Source: Candidatus Thermodiscus eudorianus
GTDB taxonomy: Archaea; Thermoproteota; Thermoprotei_A; Sulfolobales; Acidilobaceae
DNA length: 64,000 bases
Reading direction: 5' to 3'
Assembly (NCBI GenBank): GCA_015521085.1
Contig: WAOW01000004.1
Location: 1-64,000 of the forward strand
Part shown: piece by piece, positions 1 to 9,033 of the stretch
Layout of the letters: each line of letters begins with the position of its first letter
Position numbering within the stretch: position 1 is the stretch's first letter
The notes under the pieces: generated by a model
What the model saw: the letters and a program-made list of their open reading frames with translations, nothing else
The model's database searches: none
What the model was told of the DNA's origin: nothing
Made by a program: the position numbers and the translations under genes

Positions 1-228
1 CGCCGCTGCAGCGGCGAACACTGTGTTGAGTACGGGCGCGTATATCCCTGACCTGGGAGATATGCCTTGGATGACACTGCTACAGCCAGCCGGTATGACC
101 ATGACGAAGTTGTCGCCTAGGGCCATCTTCAGGTACCGCATACCCATGGTCTCGGGGCATCCTGGGCACGCGGCGTTCCCGGGCATGAGGAATTTCTTCT
201 TGGGGATTCTCTTTATGTTCACGGTCAC
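1..228 (-). CDS. porB: 2-oxoacid:ferredoxin oxidoreductase beta subunit, partial
   Basis: This is the N-terminal ~76 codons of the thiamine-diphosphate-binding beta subunit of pyruvate (or related 2-oxoacid) ferredoxin oxidoreductase; the rest lies beyond the left edge. The visible protein has the family's early CxxC pair (NAACPGCPE) and the GCSSV stretch. The GTG start at 228 overlaps the TGA of porA (GTGA), a classic coupled start. It is the last gene of a porGDAB operon that oxidatively decarboxylates 2-oxoacids to acyl-CoA and reduces ferredoxin. Which 2-oxoacid is used cannot be told from this fragment. Confidence 0.93.
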   Translation of the reverse strand, partial: MTVNIKRIPKKKFLMPGNAACPGCPETMGMRYLKMALGDNFVMVIPAGCSSVIQGISPRSGIYAPVLNTVFAAAAA

Positions 229-1436
229 CTTGCGACCACCTCCCGTGGATAGGGGGGATACTTGCCCGCGTACTTGTCGGGCAGGAGCCATTCTACGGGC
301 CTATAGACCGCCCCCTCTTCCGTCTGCGAGATAAACTTCTCTATCTCCTCTGCAATCCTCTTCGGGCCCACGTCTACTCCGGCGAGGCCAGCGATCAAGC
401 CCTTCATGTTGACCTTGTAGGGGTAGAGGGTCTGCGCGGTCTCTGCGAAGAGCACCCCGGTGCTACCCATTGATATGGCTCTATCGAATACTAGCACGCC
501 CTCTGCTCCGCTCAGTATCTCGGCTAGCCTCTCCTGCGGCCATGGCCTTAGGAACCTGATGCGTACAACCCCGACGGGTAGGCTTTTCTCGTCTCGTAGG
601 AAGTCGACTGCCCTCTTCGCGTCGCCAGCCCAGCTCCCAGCTAGTAGTACGAAGTAGTCCGCGTCATCACATCTATAGCATTCCACGAGCCCACCATAGC
701 TCCTTCCAAAGATCTCCCCGTACTCCTTGTCTACCTCCTCTATCACCTGCTTCGCCGCCTCCATTGCGGCGGCCATCGAGTACCTCATCATATAGTGATC
801 CTCGTCGGGCGCGATGTTACCCATTACAACCTCGGTCTCAGGGGCTACCACGTAGGGCTGCCTCCTCGGCGGGAGCCACTGATCCACCAGGTCCTGGTCT
901 GGTATGTCGACAGGTGCTGTCGTGTGGGATAGTATGAAGCCGTCTAGACCCACCATGACTGGCAGGTACACTCTGGGGTCCTCGCTTATCTTGAAGGCTT
1001 GGAGAGTCAGGTCGTAGACCTCCTGGTTCTCTTGAGCTATCGCTATTATCCAACCGCTATCCCGCTGGTCCATTATATCCTGGTGGTCTACGTGGATGTT
1101 CCAGGGAGGGCCTATGGCTCTAGTGACGACAGCCATCACTACCGGGATCCTGGCCCCGGCAACCCACCATACAACCTCGTGCATGTAGAGTAGACCGTGG
1201 CTTGCTGTAGCCGTGAAGGCCCTCGCACCAGCGCTAGCTGCTCCGAAGACCGCTGCTAGTGCGGAGTGCTCGCTCTCTACTCGTATCATCTTGGCATCGA
1301 GTTCCCCCTTCTCTACCATCTCCGATATCTTCTCTACTATCGTTGTCTGGGGCGTGATGGGATACGCGCTAACGACCTGGACCCTCGCTGACTTGACCGC
1401 GTGGGCCACCGCATAGTTCCCGGTCAGGGTTTTCAC
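225..1436 (-). CDS. porA: 2-oxoacid:ferredoxin oxidoreductase alpha subunit
   Basis: Alpha subunit of the heterotetrameric pyruvate-type ferredoxin oxidoreductase, about 403 aa, the usual length for separate alpha chains. The YPITPQTT motif near residue 25 marks the pyrimidine-binding domain, followed by the VESEHSA region and a C-terminal domain II. The open frame runs up to 1526, but that longer version overlaps most of the porD end. I chose GTG at 1436 because homology begins there and a GGGGTGA ribosome site lies just upstream; TTG at 1442 is an alternative. Cytoplasmic, acting with porG, porD and porB. Confidence 0.92.
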   Translation of the reverse strand: MKTLTGNYAVAHAVKSARVQVVSAYPITPQTTIVEKISEMVEKGELDAKMIRVESEHSALAAVFGAASAGARAFTATASHGLLYMHEVVWWVAGARIPVVMAVVTRAIGPPWNIHVDHQDIMDQRDSGWIIAIAQENQEVYDLTLQAFKISEDPRVYLPVMVGLDGFILSHTTAPVDIPDQDLVDQWLPPRRQPYVVAPETEVVMGNIAPDEDHYMMRYSMAAAMEAAKQVIEEVDKEYGEIFGRSYGGLVECYRCDDADYFVLLAGSWAGDAKRAVDFLRDEKSLPVGVVRIRFLRPWPQERLAEILSGAEGVLVFDRAISMGSTGVLFAETAQTLYPYKVNMKGLIAGLAGVDVGPKRIAEEIEKFISQTEEGAVYRPVEWLLPDKYAGKYPPYPREVVAR

Positions 1437-1449
1437 GACCAACCCTGTA

Positions 1450-1761
1450 TCACCCCTCGGGGACCATCTCGATCGCGTCGAATGGGCACTGGTGGGCGCA
1501 TATACCGCACCCCTTACAGTAATCATAGTCGATAGCCACCTTATCGTTCTCCAGCCTAATTATAGTGTCTTCGGGGCAGTACAGCCAGCAGATTAAGCAA
1601 CCAGTGCACTTGTCGAGATTGACAACCGGCTTCTGCGTCCTCCACGTTCCCGTCTTCCCAGCGCTACCGGGCGCGGGCTTGCTGATAGGAGCTATGAAGA
1701 CCACTCTAGGCTCCTCTAATATAGGGCCACTACTAGACGCCATCTGAACCGCCCACACCAT
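1450..1761 (-). CDS. porD: 2-oxoacid:ferredoxin oxidoreductase delta subunit (2x[4Fe-4S] ferredoxin)
   Basis: A 103-residue bacterial-type ferredoxin subunit. Two CxxCxxCxxxCP clusters are visible: Cys52, 55, 58, 62 and Cys82, 85, 88, 92. They pass electrons from the thiamine site to external ferredoxin. The N-terminal ~45 residues are the usual delta-subunit extension. The ATG at 1761 is preceded by GGAGTGA at good spacing. It sits between porG and porA, giving the canonical G-D-A-B order. Confidence 0.95.
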   Translation of the reverse strand: MVWAVQMASSSGPILEEPRVVFIAPISKPAPGSAGKTGTWRTQKPVVNLDKCTGCLICWLYCPEDTIIRLENDKVAIDYDYCKGCGICAHQCPFDAIEMVPEG

Positions 1762-1813
1762 ACATTAATCACTCCATCCAGGGGGTTATTATTTAGGAGC
1801 CAATACCTCCGTG

Positions 1814-2362
1814 CTAGCACTCCCTAACCTGCCGGGCCGCCTCCCTAATCGCCTCAGCGTTCAACTCGCCGATCTTCCCCGGGAACTGCTCCATGACAGC
1901 GTCGATAACCGATTCAAGCTTTACAAGACCTAGCGCCTTAGCCAGCGCGCCAAGCATGACCGTGTTCACAACAGGCCAACCGCTGACGACCAAGCCAAGC
2001 CGTAGAGCTATAGAGGTGGCATCAACACAGTAAACCCTATAGTTACCCGTGATTTGAGGCCTCTCCCTCGCATTCGCAACAATGACTCCACCATCCTTCA
2101 AGCCAACGGTAACATCGGCCAGCTCGAACAACTTGGGGTCCAAAACCACTACAACGTCGGGATTCTCAATCCTAGAGTGGGTCTCTATGGGCTTATCGCT
2201 TATCCTTGCAAAGGCAACTACCGGGGCCCCTCTACGCTCGGCCCCAAAATAAGGAAATGCCTGCGCATACTTCCCCTCGCGAACCGCGGCGTTGGCCAGA
2301 AGGTTGGCAGCCGTAACCGCACCCTGCCCGCCGCGGCCGTGGAAACGTATCTCGACCAGCAC
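1814..2362 (-). CDS. porG: 2-oxoacid:ferredoxin oxidoreductase gamma subunit
   Basis: Gamma subunit, 182 aa, first gene of the por operon. The start MLVEIRFHGRGGQG is the glycine-rich hallmark of the gamma chain, followed by PYFGAERRGAPV, also conserved in this family. GTG at 2362 is the start; a TATA-like element at 2378-2388 on the minus strand would place transcription within a few bases of it, so the mRNA may be nearly leaderless. Some relatives accept 2-oxoisovalerate or 2-ketoglutarate instead of pyruvate. Confidence 0.94.
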   Translation of the reverse strand: MLVEIRFHGRGGQGAVTAANLLANAAVREGKYAQAFPYFGAERRGAPVVAFARISDKPIETHSRIENPDVVVVLDPKLFELADVTVGLKDGGVIVANARERPQITGNYRVYCVDATSIALRLGLVVSGWPVVNTVMLGALAKALGLVKLESVIDAVMEQFPGKIGELNAEAIREAARQVREC

Positions 2363-2377
2363 CAGCCCACACCCTTA

Positions 2378-2388
2378 GAAAATATTAG
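2378..2388 (-). promoter_or_regulatory. TATA box of the porGDAB operon
   Basis: The minus strand reads CTAATATTTTC, centred about 26 bp before a site next to the porG GTG start. Spacing fits an archaeal TBP-binding element giving a near-leaderless transcript. Sequence-only inference. Confidence 0.45.
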
Positions 2389-2445
2389 CAGGGTGTTTCA
2401 TTATAGCCTTGTACCCATAGGATATCTAGACGGTGGAAGCCCGGG

Positions 2446-2925
2446 ATGAGCCACGTATACCCGAGAGAACCCTTGGTCGGCGTGGGAGCCCTTGTGTTAG
2501 AGGGCGATAGAATCCTCCTGGTCAAGAGGAGGTACCCGCCTGGGAGGGGTAGGTGGAGCCTGCCGGGCGGCCACCTGAAGCTAGACGAGGGCGTCTTAGA
2601 GGCCGCCAAGAGGGAGCTTGAGGAGGAGACTGGCGTCGTCGGGGAACCGTTGGGCGTGGTCAACGTTGACGACGCTATAATATATGATGAAAATGGCAGG
2701 ATAAAATACAGGTATGTGTTGGTGACTGTGCTCCTGAAAATGAAGGGGGGCACGGTCAAGCCGGCCAGTGACGCCGAGGAAGCCAGGTTCTTCGGTCTCG
2801 ACGAGGCCCTGGGGCTTCAACTCACAGACTCGACTAGGGGCTTGATCTTCAAGCTAAAGGAGGGGAAACTGCCGGTTAATTCACCGTGTCCAGTTAGGAT
2901 CTACACTCCGAAATACAATGATTAA
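2446..2925 (+). CDS. Nudix hydrolase
   Basis: A 159-aa Nudix-fold pyrophosphohydrolase. The Nudix box GX5EX7REUXEEXGU is intact from Gly42 to Val64, with the metal-binding RE and EE pairs. A short beta strand (VGVGALVLEGDRILLVKR) precedes it, as in ADP-ribose or NADH pyrophosphatases and MutT-type enzymes. The substrate (ADP-ribose, a nucleotide sugar or a damaged nucleotide) cannot be fixed from sequence. It is divergent from porG and convergent with the Clp1-like kinase gene, which ends 8 bp away. Confidence 0.9.
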   Translation: MSHVYPREPLVGVGALVLEGDRILLVKRRYPPGRGRWSLPGGHLKLDEGVLEAAKRELEEETGVVGEPLGVVNVDDAIIYDENGRIKYRYVLVTVLLKMKGGTVKPASDAEEARFFGLDEALGLQLTDSTRGLIFKLKEGKLPVNSPCPVRIYTPKYND

Positions 2926-2932
2926 ATTAAAG

Positions 2933-4249
2933 CTATATCCAGATGCGACGCTTAGGAACCTCCCTGTAACCCTCAAGCCTTATCCTGCCAAAGAACACTG
3001 CCTCAACGTCTCCACGATACCTAGTCTTGACTCGGATAACGCGCCTGTCTAGATCGACATCTTCAACCACTGCTGGGTAATCGCCGGTCCCGTCACTTAA
3101 CCCTACGAGCACGCCCTTGAAGCCGAACTTGTCTAGGATAATAACATCTCCTGACAACTCTCTCTGCACCGCCTTTGATATAGCGCCTAAGCTCTCCTCT
3201 CCAGTATCGACAACAAGACAATACCCACCGGGATACCTCCCAATATACTCCACCGTCTTCCCTAGCGTCGACTCCAGTCTACTCTTGATGCCATCACCGC
3301 CGAAGGGTTGGGACGAAAAGAGACAACTACCAAAGACAGAGACCCCTCTCAAGTCGATCTCACGGGTAAACCCTCCCTCCAAGAACCTCCGGTAATTCAT
3401 GCTCCGCAGGTTCCTCCTATCCGACGCGTCTCTTGATACTCTGACAACCGGGCTCCTAGCATAGTACACTCCACCAGGCCTCAGCTTCTGGAAGAACTCG
3501 TAGAGGCCAGGATCACCCAACACTACAATCCTGTCTATGTCCGCCGCCCTAACCAGGTCGCCCTTGTACTCTAGAGCATTCCACCCCTCCACCCACCCGT
3601 CGGTGTCCACGACAGACAGACCAACACCCTCGCGTTCAGCACGTTCCACTAGTATACTCGTCTGGGACACGATCCTACCCACAACGGGGGCAGGCTCTAT
3701 CGAGCCAATGAACCGCATCAAGCCAGGCTCAAGCTCCCTCAACCATAGGATCCAATCGGATGGAATAGATAAGCTAATGAACCCGGGCGGCCCGATATCA
3801 GCCTGCCCCACGTCGCTATCGATCACTGCGACAGGCACTCCTCTAGCTAGGGCCCTATTAGCGAGCAACGCCGTGAAGCTAGTCTTCCCAGAGTCAACGG
3901 GTCCTATGATGGCAACCCTGCAAGGCAGGGTACAGCTGTCAATAACCGCTTCGGCGATAGACACCCACTCCTCTAGGGGCTCCGTATCGGAGCCTACCCA
4001 CTCGATCCTACCCTGCCCGCCCAAGCCAACTAGTATCCTAGTATCCTCCAGGGCCTTCAGCGCGTAGCTGCGGTACTCGCTTATCGAGAGCCTGTCCCCC
4101 TCGGCCAGTTCGGCCCCCAAGACCACCAGCGAGCCTTCTCTAATGACTATCTCGGCTGGCCCGCTAATCCTAACCATGCCATTTCGTGGGATTTTCAGTT
4201 CGAGTTCCGGCAATTCGTCACCTGGCCTAGTAATTAAACCCCAGGCCAT
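2933..4249 (-). CDS. Clp1/Grc3-type polynucleotide 5'-hydroxyl kinase
   Basis: A 438-aa P-loop protein of the archaeal Clp1 type, which phosphorylates 5'-hydroxyl RNA ends. A beta-rich N-terminal domain (1-100) precedes the Walker A motif GPVDSGKT at 116-123; DSDVGQADIGPPG follows as the characteristic second motif, and a C-terminal beta domain covers about 320-438. The family acts in RNA repair or processing. Its start lies only 23 bp from the divergent start of the OB-fold protein at 4273. Confidence 0.85.
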   Translation of the reverse strand: MAWGLITRPGDELPELELKIPRNGMVRISGPAEIVIREGSLVVLGAELAEGDRLSISEYRSYALKALEDTRILVGLGGQGRIEWVGSDTEPLEEWVSIAEAVIDSCTLPCRVAIIGPVDSGKTSFTALLANRALARGVPVAVIDSDVGQADIGPPGFISLSIPSDWILWLRELEPGLMRFIGSIEPAPVVGRIVSQTSILVERAEREGVGLSVVDTDGWVEGWNALEYKGDLVRAADIDRIVVLGDPGLYEFFQKLRPGGVYYARSPVVRVSRDASDRRNLRSMNYRRFLEGGFTREIDLRGVSVFGSCLFSSQPFGGDGIKSRLESTLGKTVEYIGRYPGGYCLVVDTGEESLGAISKAVQRELSGDVIILDKFGFKGVLVGLSDGTGDYPAVVEDVDLDRRVIRVKTRYRGDVEAVFFGRIRLEGYREVPKRRIWI

Positions 4250-4272
4250 ATAGCCTCTTCTCCCGGGAAAGG

Positions 4273-4959
4273 GTGTCGAGCTTGGATACTGCCAGGGACT
4301 ATAGGATTCTGGTCGCCGAGGATGCGGTTAATCGACTCGAAAGGAGGCTAAGGCAGTGGGGGTTGCCGTGGCCCTTTAACAGGGGCAAGGCTTTGGAGAG
4401 CCTCGAAAGAGCTAGGAAGACTCTCTTGAAGCTGAAATACTCCTATCTCCCCGTGGATATGGTGCTCGAATCCCAAGAGCTGAAGACGATTGTCGAGTCG
4501 GCTAGAGAGATCGCTGATACAGTAATGCCTAAGACGAGTTATAAGTTAGAGGGGAGTAAGGCTCTAGCCTTTGCCGAAATCCGCTATGCACTACTTATAC
4601 TAATAGGGCTTCCATCCAGGATCTCCCTCGGAGAAGCTAACCACCCGGAGTATGCTGTAGACGTCGTCGGGGTAGAGGTCACCAGGGTAGAACCGCTCCC
4701 ACGCTCCGACAAGTTGAAACTCACAAGGGCATCGGCGGGGACCGCCGTCTTCACGATAGTAACCAACCTGGACGATATAAGGGTCAGCGATGTACGGGCC
4801 GCCGCTATACTGCCTCCCGTGGAGTTCTCTGGTGTAGTCAGCGAGGCAATGTACTCGTCCGATCCCATAGACAAGAGGTATATTGGAAAGAGGGTCCCTC
4901 GGAGCCTCCTCTCCTCGGAGCTCAAAGCCAGGATCATCTCACTAGTCGAGAGTAGATAG
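4273..4959 (+). CDS. OB-fold tRNA-binding-domain protein
   Basis: A 228-aa protein with a helical N-terminal half (1-120) and a C-terminal OB-fold resembling the Trbp111/EMAPII tRNA-binding domain (about 130-200): VEVTRVEPLPRSDKL, then TIVTNLDDIRVSD, then GVVSEAMYSS, which match the three signature strands of that domain. The GTG start at 4273 follows a GGGAAAGG ribosome site. It probably binds tRNA or another structured RNA; no catalytic domain is visible. Its 3' end overlaps that of the convergent lyase gene by 26 bp. Confidence 0.7.
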   Translation: MSSLDTARDYRILVAEDAVNRLERRLRQWGLPWPFNRGKALESLERARKTLLKLKYSYLPVDMVLESQELKTIVESAREIADTVMPKTSYKLEGSKALAFAEIRYALLILIGLPSRISLGEANHPEYAVDVVGVEVTRVEPLPRSDKLKLTRASAGTAVFTIVTNLDDIRVSDVRAAAILPPVEFSGVVSEAMYSSDPIDKRYIGKRVPRSLLSSELKARIISLVESR

Positions 4960-6385
4960 CCCACTCCAGCGAGGCCCTCCTAGCCACTTCCCCCACGTAT
5001 TCATCTATCTTAGAGCGCAACTCCTTCACTCCACCCTCCATGCCGGTTGAGGCATAGCTTGCCAGAGCCTTCTCAAGGGAGATGAGATGGGCTAGGTGCA
5101 CGAGCGACTCGGCTAGACTATACCCGGCCTCGGGCGATTGGGGCACAACGTCCTCCTGGAGACCGCTCGTTGGTATGTTATGCACGGTCACGGGATTGGC
5201 TAGCCACCGGATCCTTGAGGCGAGGCTAGCCGAGGTATACTGTAGTATCATCGCACCCACACTATCATCTTCCCTGGCCAGGAAATCGGGTAGCCCTGTT
5301 ATCTCCGAGCGGAGCAGTTGCGCTATCCTCCTCTCGACGAGGTTTGCAAGGTGGGCTATGCCGAGGCGTAGCAGATCGGCGGCGATACCAGCGTAGATGC
5401 TGTGGAACCCGCACCAGTGGTATAGCCCGCCATCTATTACGACTGGGTTCTCAGTGGAAGAGCAAGCCTCCTCAACGGCTATCCTCTCGGCGAACTCTAG
5501 TATATCGTGGACGGCTCCCATGACCTGGGGCGTGCACCTCAAGCTGTAAGGGTCTTGGAGCCTCCTCCCACTACACTCCCCTGCTAGGGCTCTGATCAAG
5601 GAGCCTACCTTCCGCACGCCCTCGTGAGCGGAGGATCCCAGCACGTCAGCATTGTAGTGTTGATGGTTGCAGCCAGCAACTCTGGCCGACTGCGCGAAGG
5701 AGTCCAGCGCCGTAAACCACAGTTCTCGGAGAGACCGTGTAGATAAGATGAGGATGCCGGTGCTCCAGGCAGTGTTATTTATAAGTGCTAGAGCCTCGCC
5801 CCCTTCAAGCTCAAGCGGCTCTAACCCGTGCTTCTTGAGAGCCTCTCTACAGCTGGATACACTCCCGTTGGAGTACGCGGTCCCCTCTCCGTAGTAGAGG
5901 CAGAGGAAGGCCTCCGCCGACGGGGCTAGGTCTCCACTGGCCCCCACACTCCCATGGAGGTGTACCAGTGGCGTGATGTCGTTGTTTAACGCGTCTACAA
6001 GCCTCTCTATAACTACACCCCTAACAGGGGCTCTTGCCCTTGAGAGCTGTATCAGCCTAACTGTTAGGAAGGCCCTAACGATGTCTAGGGCCGCGTATTC
6101 CCCAACCCCCATAGCGTGTTCTTCGAGCACGTGCTTCTCCCATGCCGGACCGCATCTACCGGGATTCCTTGTATATAGTTGGCCGAGGCCAGTGCAGTAT
6201 CCATAGACCTTCTCTCCCCGCTCTACGAGCTCCTCGTAGCGCCTCCTCACGTCATCGGCCAGGCGCAGGGTTTCTCTACTTACACTAACCATCCTCTTCC
6301 TCTCGACCACGTCAAGGATCTCGGAGATGGCCGGACACGAGTCGTGGCTAATCTCTAGGAGTCCCGGAGAATCCACCCTATCCAC
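4934..6385 (-). CDS. Aromatic amino acid ammonia-lyase (HutH/PAL family)
   Basis: A 483-aa member of the MIO-dependent lyase/aminomutase family. The Ala-Ser-Gly triad that cyclises to the MIO cofactor is at about 149-151 in GSVGASGDLAPS. The catalytic Tyr61 lies in VYGYCTGLG, and LINNTAWS, RCTPQVMGA and STENPVV correspond to the family's later active-site blocks. Histidine ammonia-lyase makes urocanate from histidine, but no urocanase or other hut gene is nearby. The usual xNFHG block reads CGFHS here, so histidine, phenylalanine or tyrosine, or an aminomutase activity, all remain possible. Confidence 0.85.
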   Translation of the reverse strand: MDRVDSPGLLEISHDSCPAISEILDVVERKRMVSVSRETLRLADDVRRRYEELVERGEKVYGYCTGLGQLYTRNPGRCGPAWEKHVLEEHAMGVGEYAALDIVRAFLTVRLIQLSRARAPVRGVVIERLVDALNNDITPLVHLHGSVGASGDLAPSAEAFLCLYYGEGTAYSNGSVSSCREALKKHGLEPLELEGGEALALINNTAWSTGILILSTRSLRELWFTALDSFAQSARVAGCNHQHYNADVLGSSAHEGVRKVGSLIRALAGECSGRRLQDPYSLRCTPQVMGAVHDILEFAERIAVEEACSSTENPVVIDGGLYHWCGFHSIYAGIAADLLRLGIAHLANLVERRIAQLLRSEITGLPDFLAREDDSVGAMILQYTSASLASRIRWLANPVTVHNIPTSGLQEDVVPQSPEAGYSLAESLVHLAHLISLEKALASYASTGMEGGVKELRSKIDEYVGEVARRASLEWAIYSRLVR

Positions 6386-6394
6386 CCGTCTCTT

Positions 6395-6925
6395 CTAGCG
6401 TGGAGGGAAGAATTTTGGCAGTCTCACTCCCCTCTGACCCTTATACTGGCCCTCATAGGGTTTTAATGCTGGAGTGTTTAGCTTGACCATCACCAGGTGG
6501 AGGAAGCGATCGCCCGGATATAGCTTCACTGGGAAGCTCGACCCTACGACCTCGATGGTTAGCTGGCCCTCGAACCCCGCGTCGACGACCGTGGCGGGAA
6601 CATAGATCCCGCTCCTAGCCCAGGTGCTCCGCAGGTTTACTAGGCCCGCCACATATGATGGTAGCTTTATGTATTCGAGCGTGTGTAGGAGTACATGCTT
6701 CCTGGGTGGGATGATTATCTCGTCTCCAGCGTGGCACTCGTAGAACTCTTCCGGGTCCCCGGGATGCCTGGGGTCGAGTATAGTGTCGGTGTCTTTGAAC
6801 TCGCAGTACTCCCTGCCGAGCCTGAGGTCCAGGCCGTTCTCTCTAACGATTTCCTCGTCGAAGGGCTCGATTACCAGGTCTCCTGCCCGTAGGAGCAGCA
6901 TTATATCGTAGTCTCCTAGGATCAA
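6395..6925 (-). CDS. dcd: dCTP deaminase
   Basis: A 176-aa trimeric dCTP deaminase converting dCTP to dUTP for dTTP synthesis. It shows the LRSTWARSG block (98-106) and DAGFEGQLTIE (115-125), which hold substrate-binding and catalytic residues of the dCTP deaminase/dUTPase superfamily. TTG at 6925 gives the family-typical start MILGDYDI. Bifunctional deaminase-dUTPase relatives exist, so dUTPase activity cannot be excluded. The lyase gene follows 9 bp downstream on the same strand. Confidence 0.9.
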   Translation of the reverse strand: MILGDYDIMLLLRAGDLVIEPFDEEIVRENGLDLRLGREYCEFKDTDTILDPRHPGDPEEFYECHAGDEIIIPPRKHVLLHTLEYIKLPSYVAGLVNLRSTWARSGIYVPATVVDAGFEGQLTIEVVGSSFPVKLYPGDRFLHLVMVKLNTPALKPYEGQYKGQRGVRLPKFFPPR

Positions 6926-7057
6926 GGCGTGTCACCCAGGGTAGCCCTAGGTGCCTACTGTTACGTTGGGCGGGATTATAATGACTCTTGGTTGGAAAAC
7001 CCTCAAATACCCTCTAATAGCTCCTACGTTAGTCGGTTGCATGAGGGTGTGGTAGAC

Positions 7058-7423
7058 GTGAAGGCGCTCATGGTGCTGTTGAAGGACAGGAGGTTCAGGC
7101 TTCTAACACTAGTGGTCGCGGTCTTCGCGTTCTTCGCCGCATTCATGACTGTCGGGTACCTCGCTTCAGCCCAGGAGGCTGGAGGCGATCAGGGCGGTTT
7201 AGCTGCTAATACGACCTTTGCCAAGGGATTGGGAGCCGCTCTAGCCGTTGGCCTGGCCGGCATAGGCGGAGGATACGCTGTAGGTGTTGCTGGCGCCGCT
7301 GCGGTTAGTGCTGTGGCCGAGAATAGGGAGTTGATGGGTACCGCGCTTCTCTACGTCGCCCTTGGAGAGGGAATCGCTATCTACGGCTTGCTGGTGGCGT
7401 TGCTGATACTCTTCGTAATATAA
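7058..7423 (+). CDS. atpK: A-type ATP synthase subunit K (proteolipid)
   Basis: A ~121-aa membrane protein forming the rotor ring of the archaeal ATP synthase. A hydrophobic leader (VVAVFAFFAAFMTVGYLAS) is followed by one hairpin: helix 1 GLGAALAVGLAGIGGGYAVG and helix 2 with the ion-binding glutamate in LLYVALGEGIAIYG. The frame is open from 6929, but GTG at 7058 has GAGGGTG just upstream; ATG at 7070 is an alternative. It stands alone here, away from other ATP synthase genes. A T-rich run follows the stop. Confidence 0.9.
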   Translation: MKALMVLLKDRRFRLLTLVVAVFAFFAAFMTVGYLASAQEAGGDQGGLAANTTFAKGLGAALAVGLAGIGGGYAVGVAGAAAVSAVAENRELMGTALLYVALGEGIAIYGLLVALLILFVI

Positions 7424-7450
7424 AAATATCAAAAATAATTTTTATTAGTA
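7424..7450 (+). terminator. T-rich terminator after atpK
   Basis: The stop codon is followed directly by an A/T-only stretch with an A5 run and a T5 run (AATTTTTATTAG). Oligo-T in the coding strand is the usual archaeal termination signal. Confidence 0.5.
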
Positions 7451-7461
7451 TTTCAATCGGC

Positions 7462-7470
7462 GTTATATAC
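7462..7470 (+). promoter_or_regulatory. TATA box of proS
   Basis: GTTATATAC lies about 45 bp before the proS ATG, predicting a transcript start near 7492 and a leader of about 15 nt. Confidence 0.5.
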
Positions 7471-7507
7471 GGGGTACCACACAACCAATTGCAGGGTACG
7501 ACCAGGA

Positions 7508-8962
7508 ATGCCCCAGGGCAAGAGAGAGAAGTGGCAATCAGACTATCCTCGATGGTTCGACTGGGTAATAGAAGAGGCAGAAGTCTACGACTACGGAAGA
7601 TACCCAGTCAAGGGAATGGGCGTCTGGAGGCCCTACGGCTTCAAGATAAGAAGCAAGATAATAGAACTCATCAGGAGGATCCTAGACTCTAAGGGGCATG
7701 AGGAAGTACTCTTCCCACTCCTAATCCCGGAGCACCTACTCAGGAAAGAATCCGAGCACGTCAAGGGGTTCGAGGACGAGGTATACTGGGTGACCCATGG
7801 GGGCCTAGAGCCGCTGGACGTGAAACTAGCCCTCAGGCCCACCAGCGAGACCAGCATAACATTCATGGAGAAGTACTGGGTGAAGAGCTACAAACAGCTC
7901 CCGAAGAAATACTACCAGATAGTCAGTATATTCCGCTACGAGACAAAGGCCACGAGGCCCATGATAAGGCTGAGGGAGGTCACTACATTCAAAGAAGCAC
8001 ACACGCTCCACGACACCTTCGAAGACGCGGAGAGACAGGTGCTAGAGGCCATAGAATCCTACAAGGAGTTCTTCGACTCCCTAGCGATACCATACTTAGT
8101 CTCCAGGAGGCCAGAGTGGGACAAGTTCGCGGGAGCACTATACACGATAGCTTTCGACACAGTAATGCCCGATGGAAGAGCCCTCCAGATAGGGACGGCC
8201 CACAACCTAGGGCAGAGCTTCACCAGGGCGTTCGACTTCAAGATCCAGCTGGCCGACGAGAGCCTGGACCACCCATGGCAGACGAGCTACGGTATAAGCG
8301 ACAGGGTCGTAGCCACAGTCATATCGCTACACGGAGACGACAACGGCATGGTCCTACCCCCCGAGATAGCCCCCATCCAGGTAGTAGTAATCCCGATACC
8401 AGCCCGGGAAGAAGAGGACCGCATACTGGTGAAGAAGACCATTGAGAAGGTAGCCGAGCTACTGGAGGAGAACCGTGTGAGGTATCGGATCGATGATCGC
8501 GAGGAGCTGAGGCCTGGAGCCAAGTTCTACTACTGGGACGCGAGAGGAGTACCTGTGAGGATCGAGATAGGGGCCAGGGAGGCCAAAGCAGGCAAAGTCA
8601 CCCTGGTCAGGAGGGACACCCTTGAGAAACTACAGGTGGACATAGAGGAGCTGGCAGACGCTATAGAGAGACTCTTCAACGAGATATTCAACAGCCTCCG
8701 AGAGAGGGCATGGGAGTACCTAAAGTCGAGAGTGCTGAGGACATCAAACATAGAGGAAGCTAGGAAGTGGATAGCAGAGCGCAAGGGTGTAGTAGAGATA
8801 CCCTGGTGCGGTAGGGAAGAGTGCGCAGTCCACCTCCAGGACGAGCTTGAGGGCAAGGCCCTCGGCACGCCATGGCCACTTGAGGAAGCCGGGGAGGGCG
8901 AGGCTTGCCCGGTGTGTGGAAGGAAGGCTATAACATACATGAGGTACTCGAAGACGTATTAG
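7508..8962 (+). CDS. proS: Prolyl-tRNA synthetase (archaeal/eukaryotic type)
   Basis: Class II synthetase charging tRNA-Pro, 484 aa, the usual length for the archaeal type without an editing insertion. Motif 2 contains [17 protein letters not shown] with its catalytic arginines, the proline site has the TSET signature, and motif 3 has GISDR. An anticodon-binding domain (about 285-400) and a C-terminal zinc-type domain ending with CPVCGRK and the typical terminal tyrosine follow. Confidence 0.97.
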   Translation: MPQGKREKWQSDYPRWFDWVIEEAEVYDYGRYPVKGMGVWRPYGFKIRSKIIELIRRILDSKGHEEVLFPLLIPEHLLRKESEHVKGFEDEVYWVTHGGLEPLDVKLALRPTSETSITFMEKYWVKSYKQLPKKYYQIVSIFRYETKATRPMIRLREVTTFKEAHTLHDTFEDAERQVLEAIESYKEFFDSLAIPYLVSRRPEWDKFAGALYTIAFDTVMPDGRALQIGTAHNLGQSFTRAFDFKIQLADESLDHPWQTSYGISDRVVATVISLHGDDNGMVLPPEIAPIQVVVIPIPAREEEDRILVKKTIEKVAELLEENRVRYRIDDREELRPGAKFYYWDARGVPVRIEIGAREAKAGKVTLVRRDTLEKLQVDIEELADAIERLFNEIFNSLRERAWEYLKSRVLRTSNIEEARKWIAERKGVVEIPWCGREECAVHLQDELEGKALGTPWPLEEAGEGEACPVCGRKAITYMRYSKTY

Positions 8963-9033
8963 GATAACCATATCGGAGGGCCTTACAAATAATAATCCCA
9001 TACTCCAGGTTATGGCCTGGGTGGAAGATAGGG

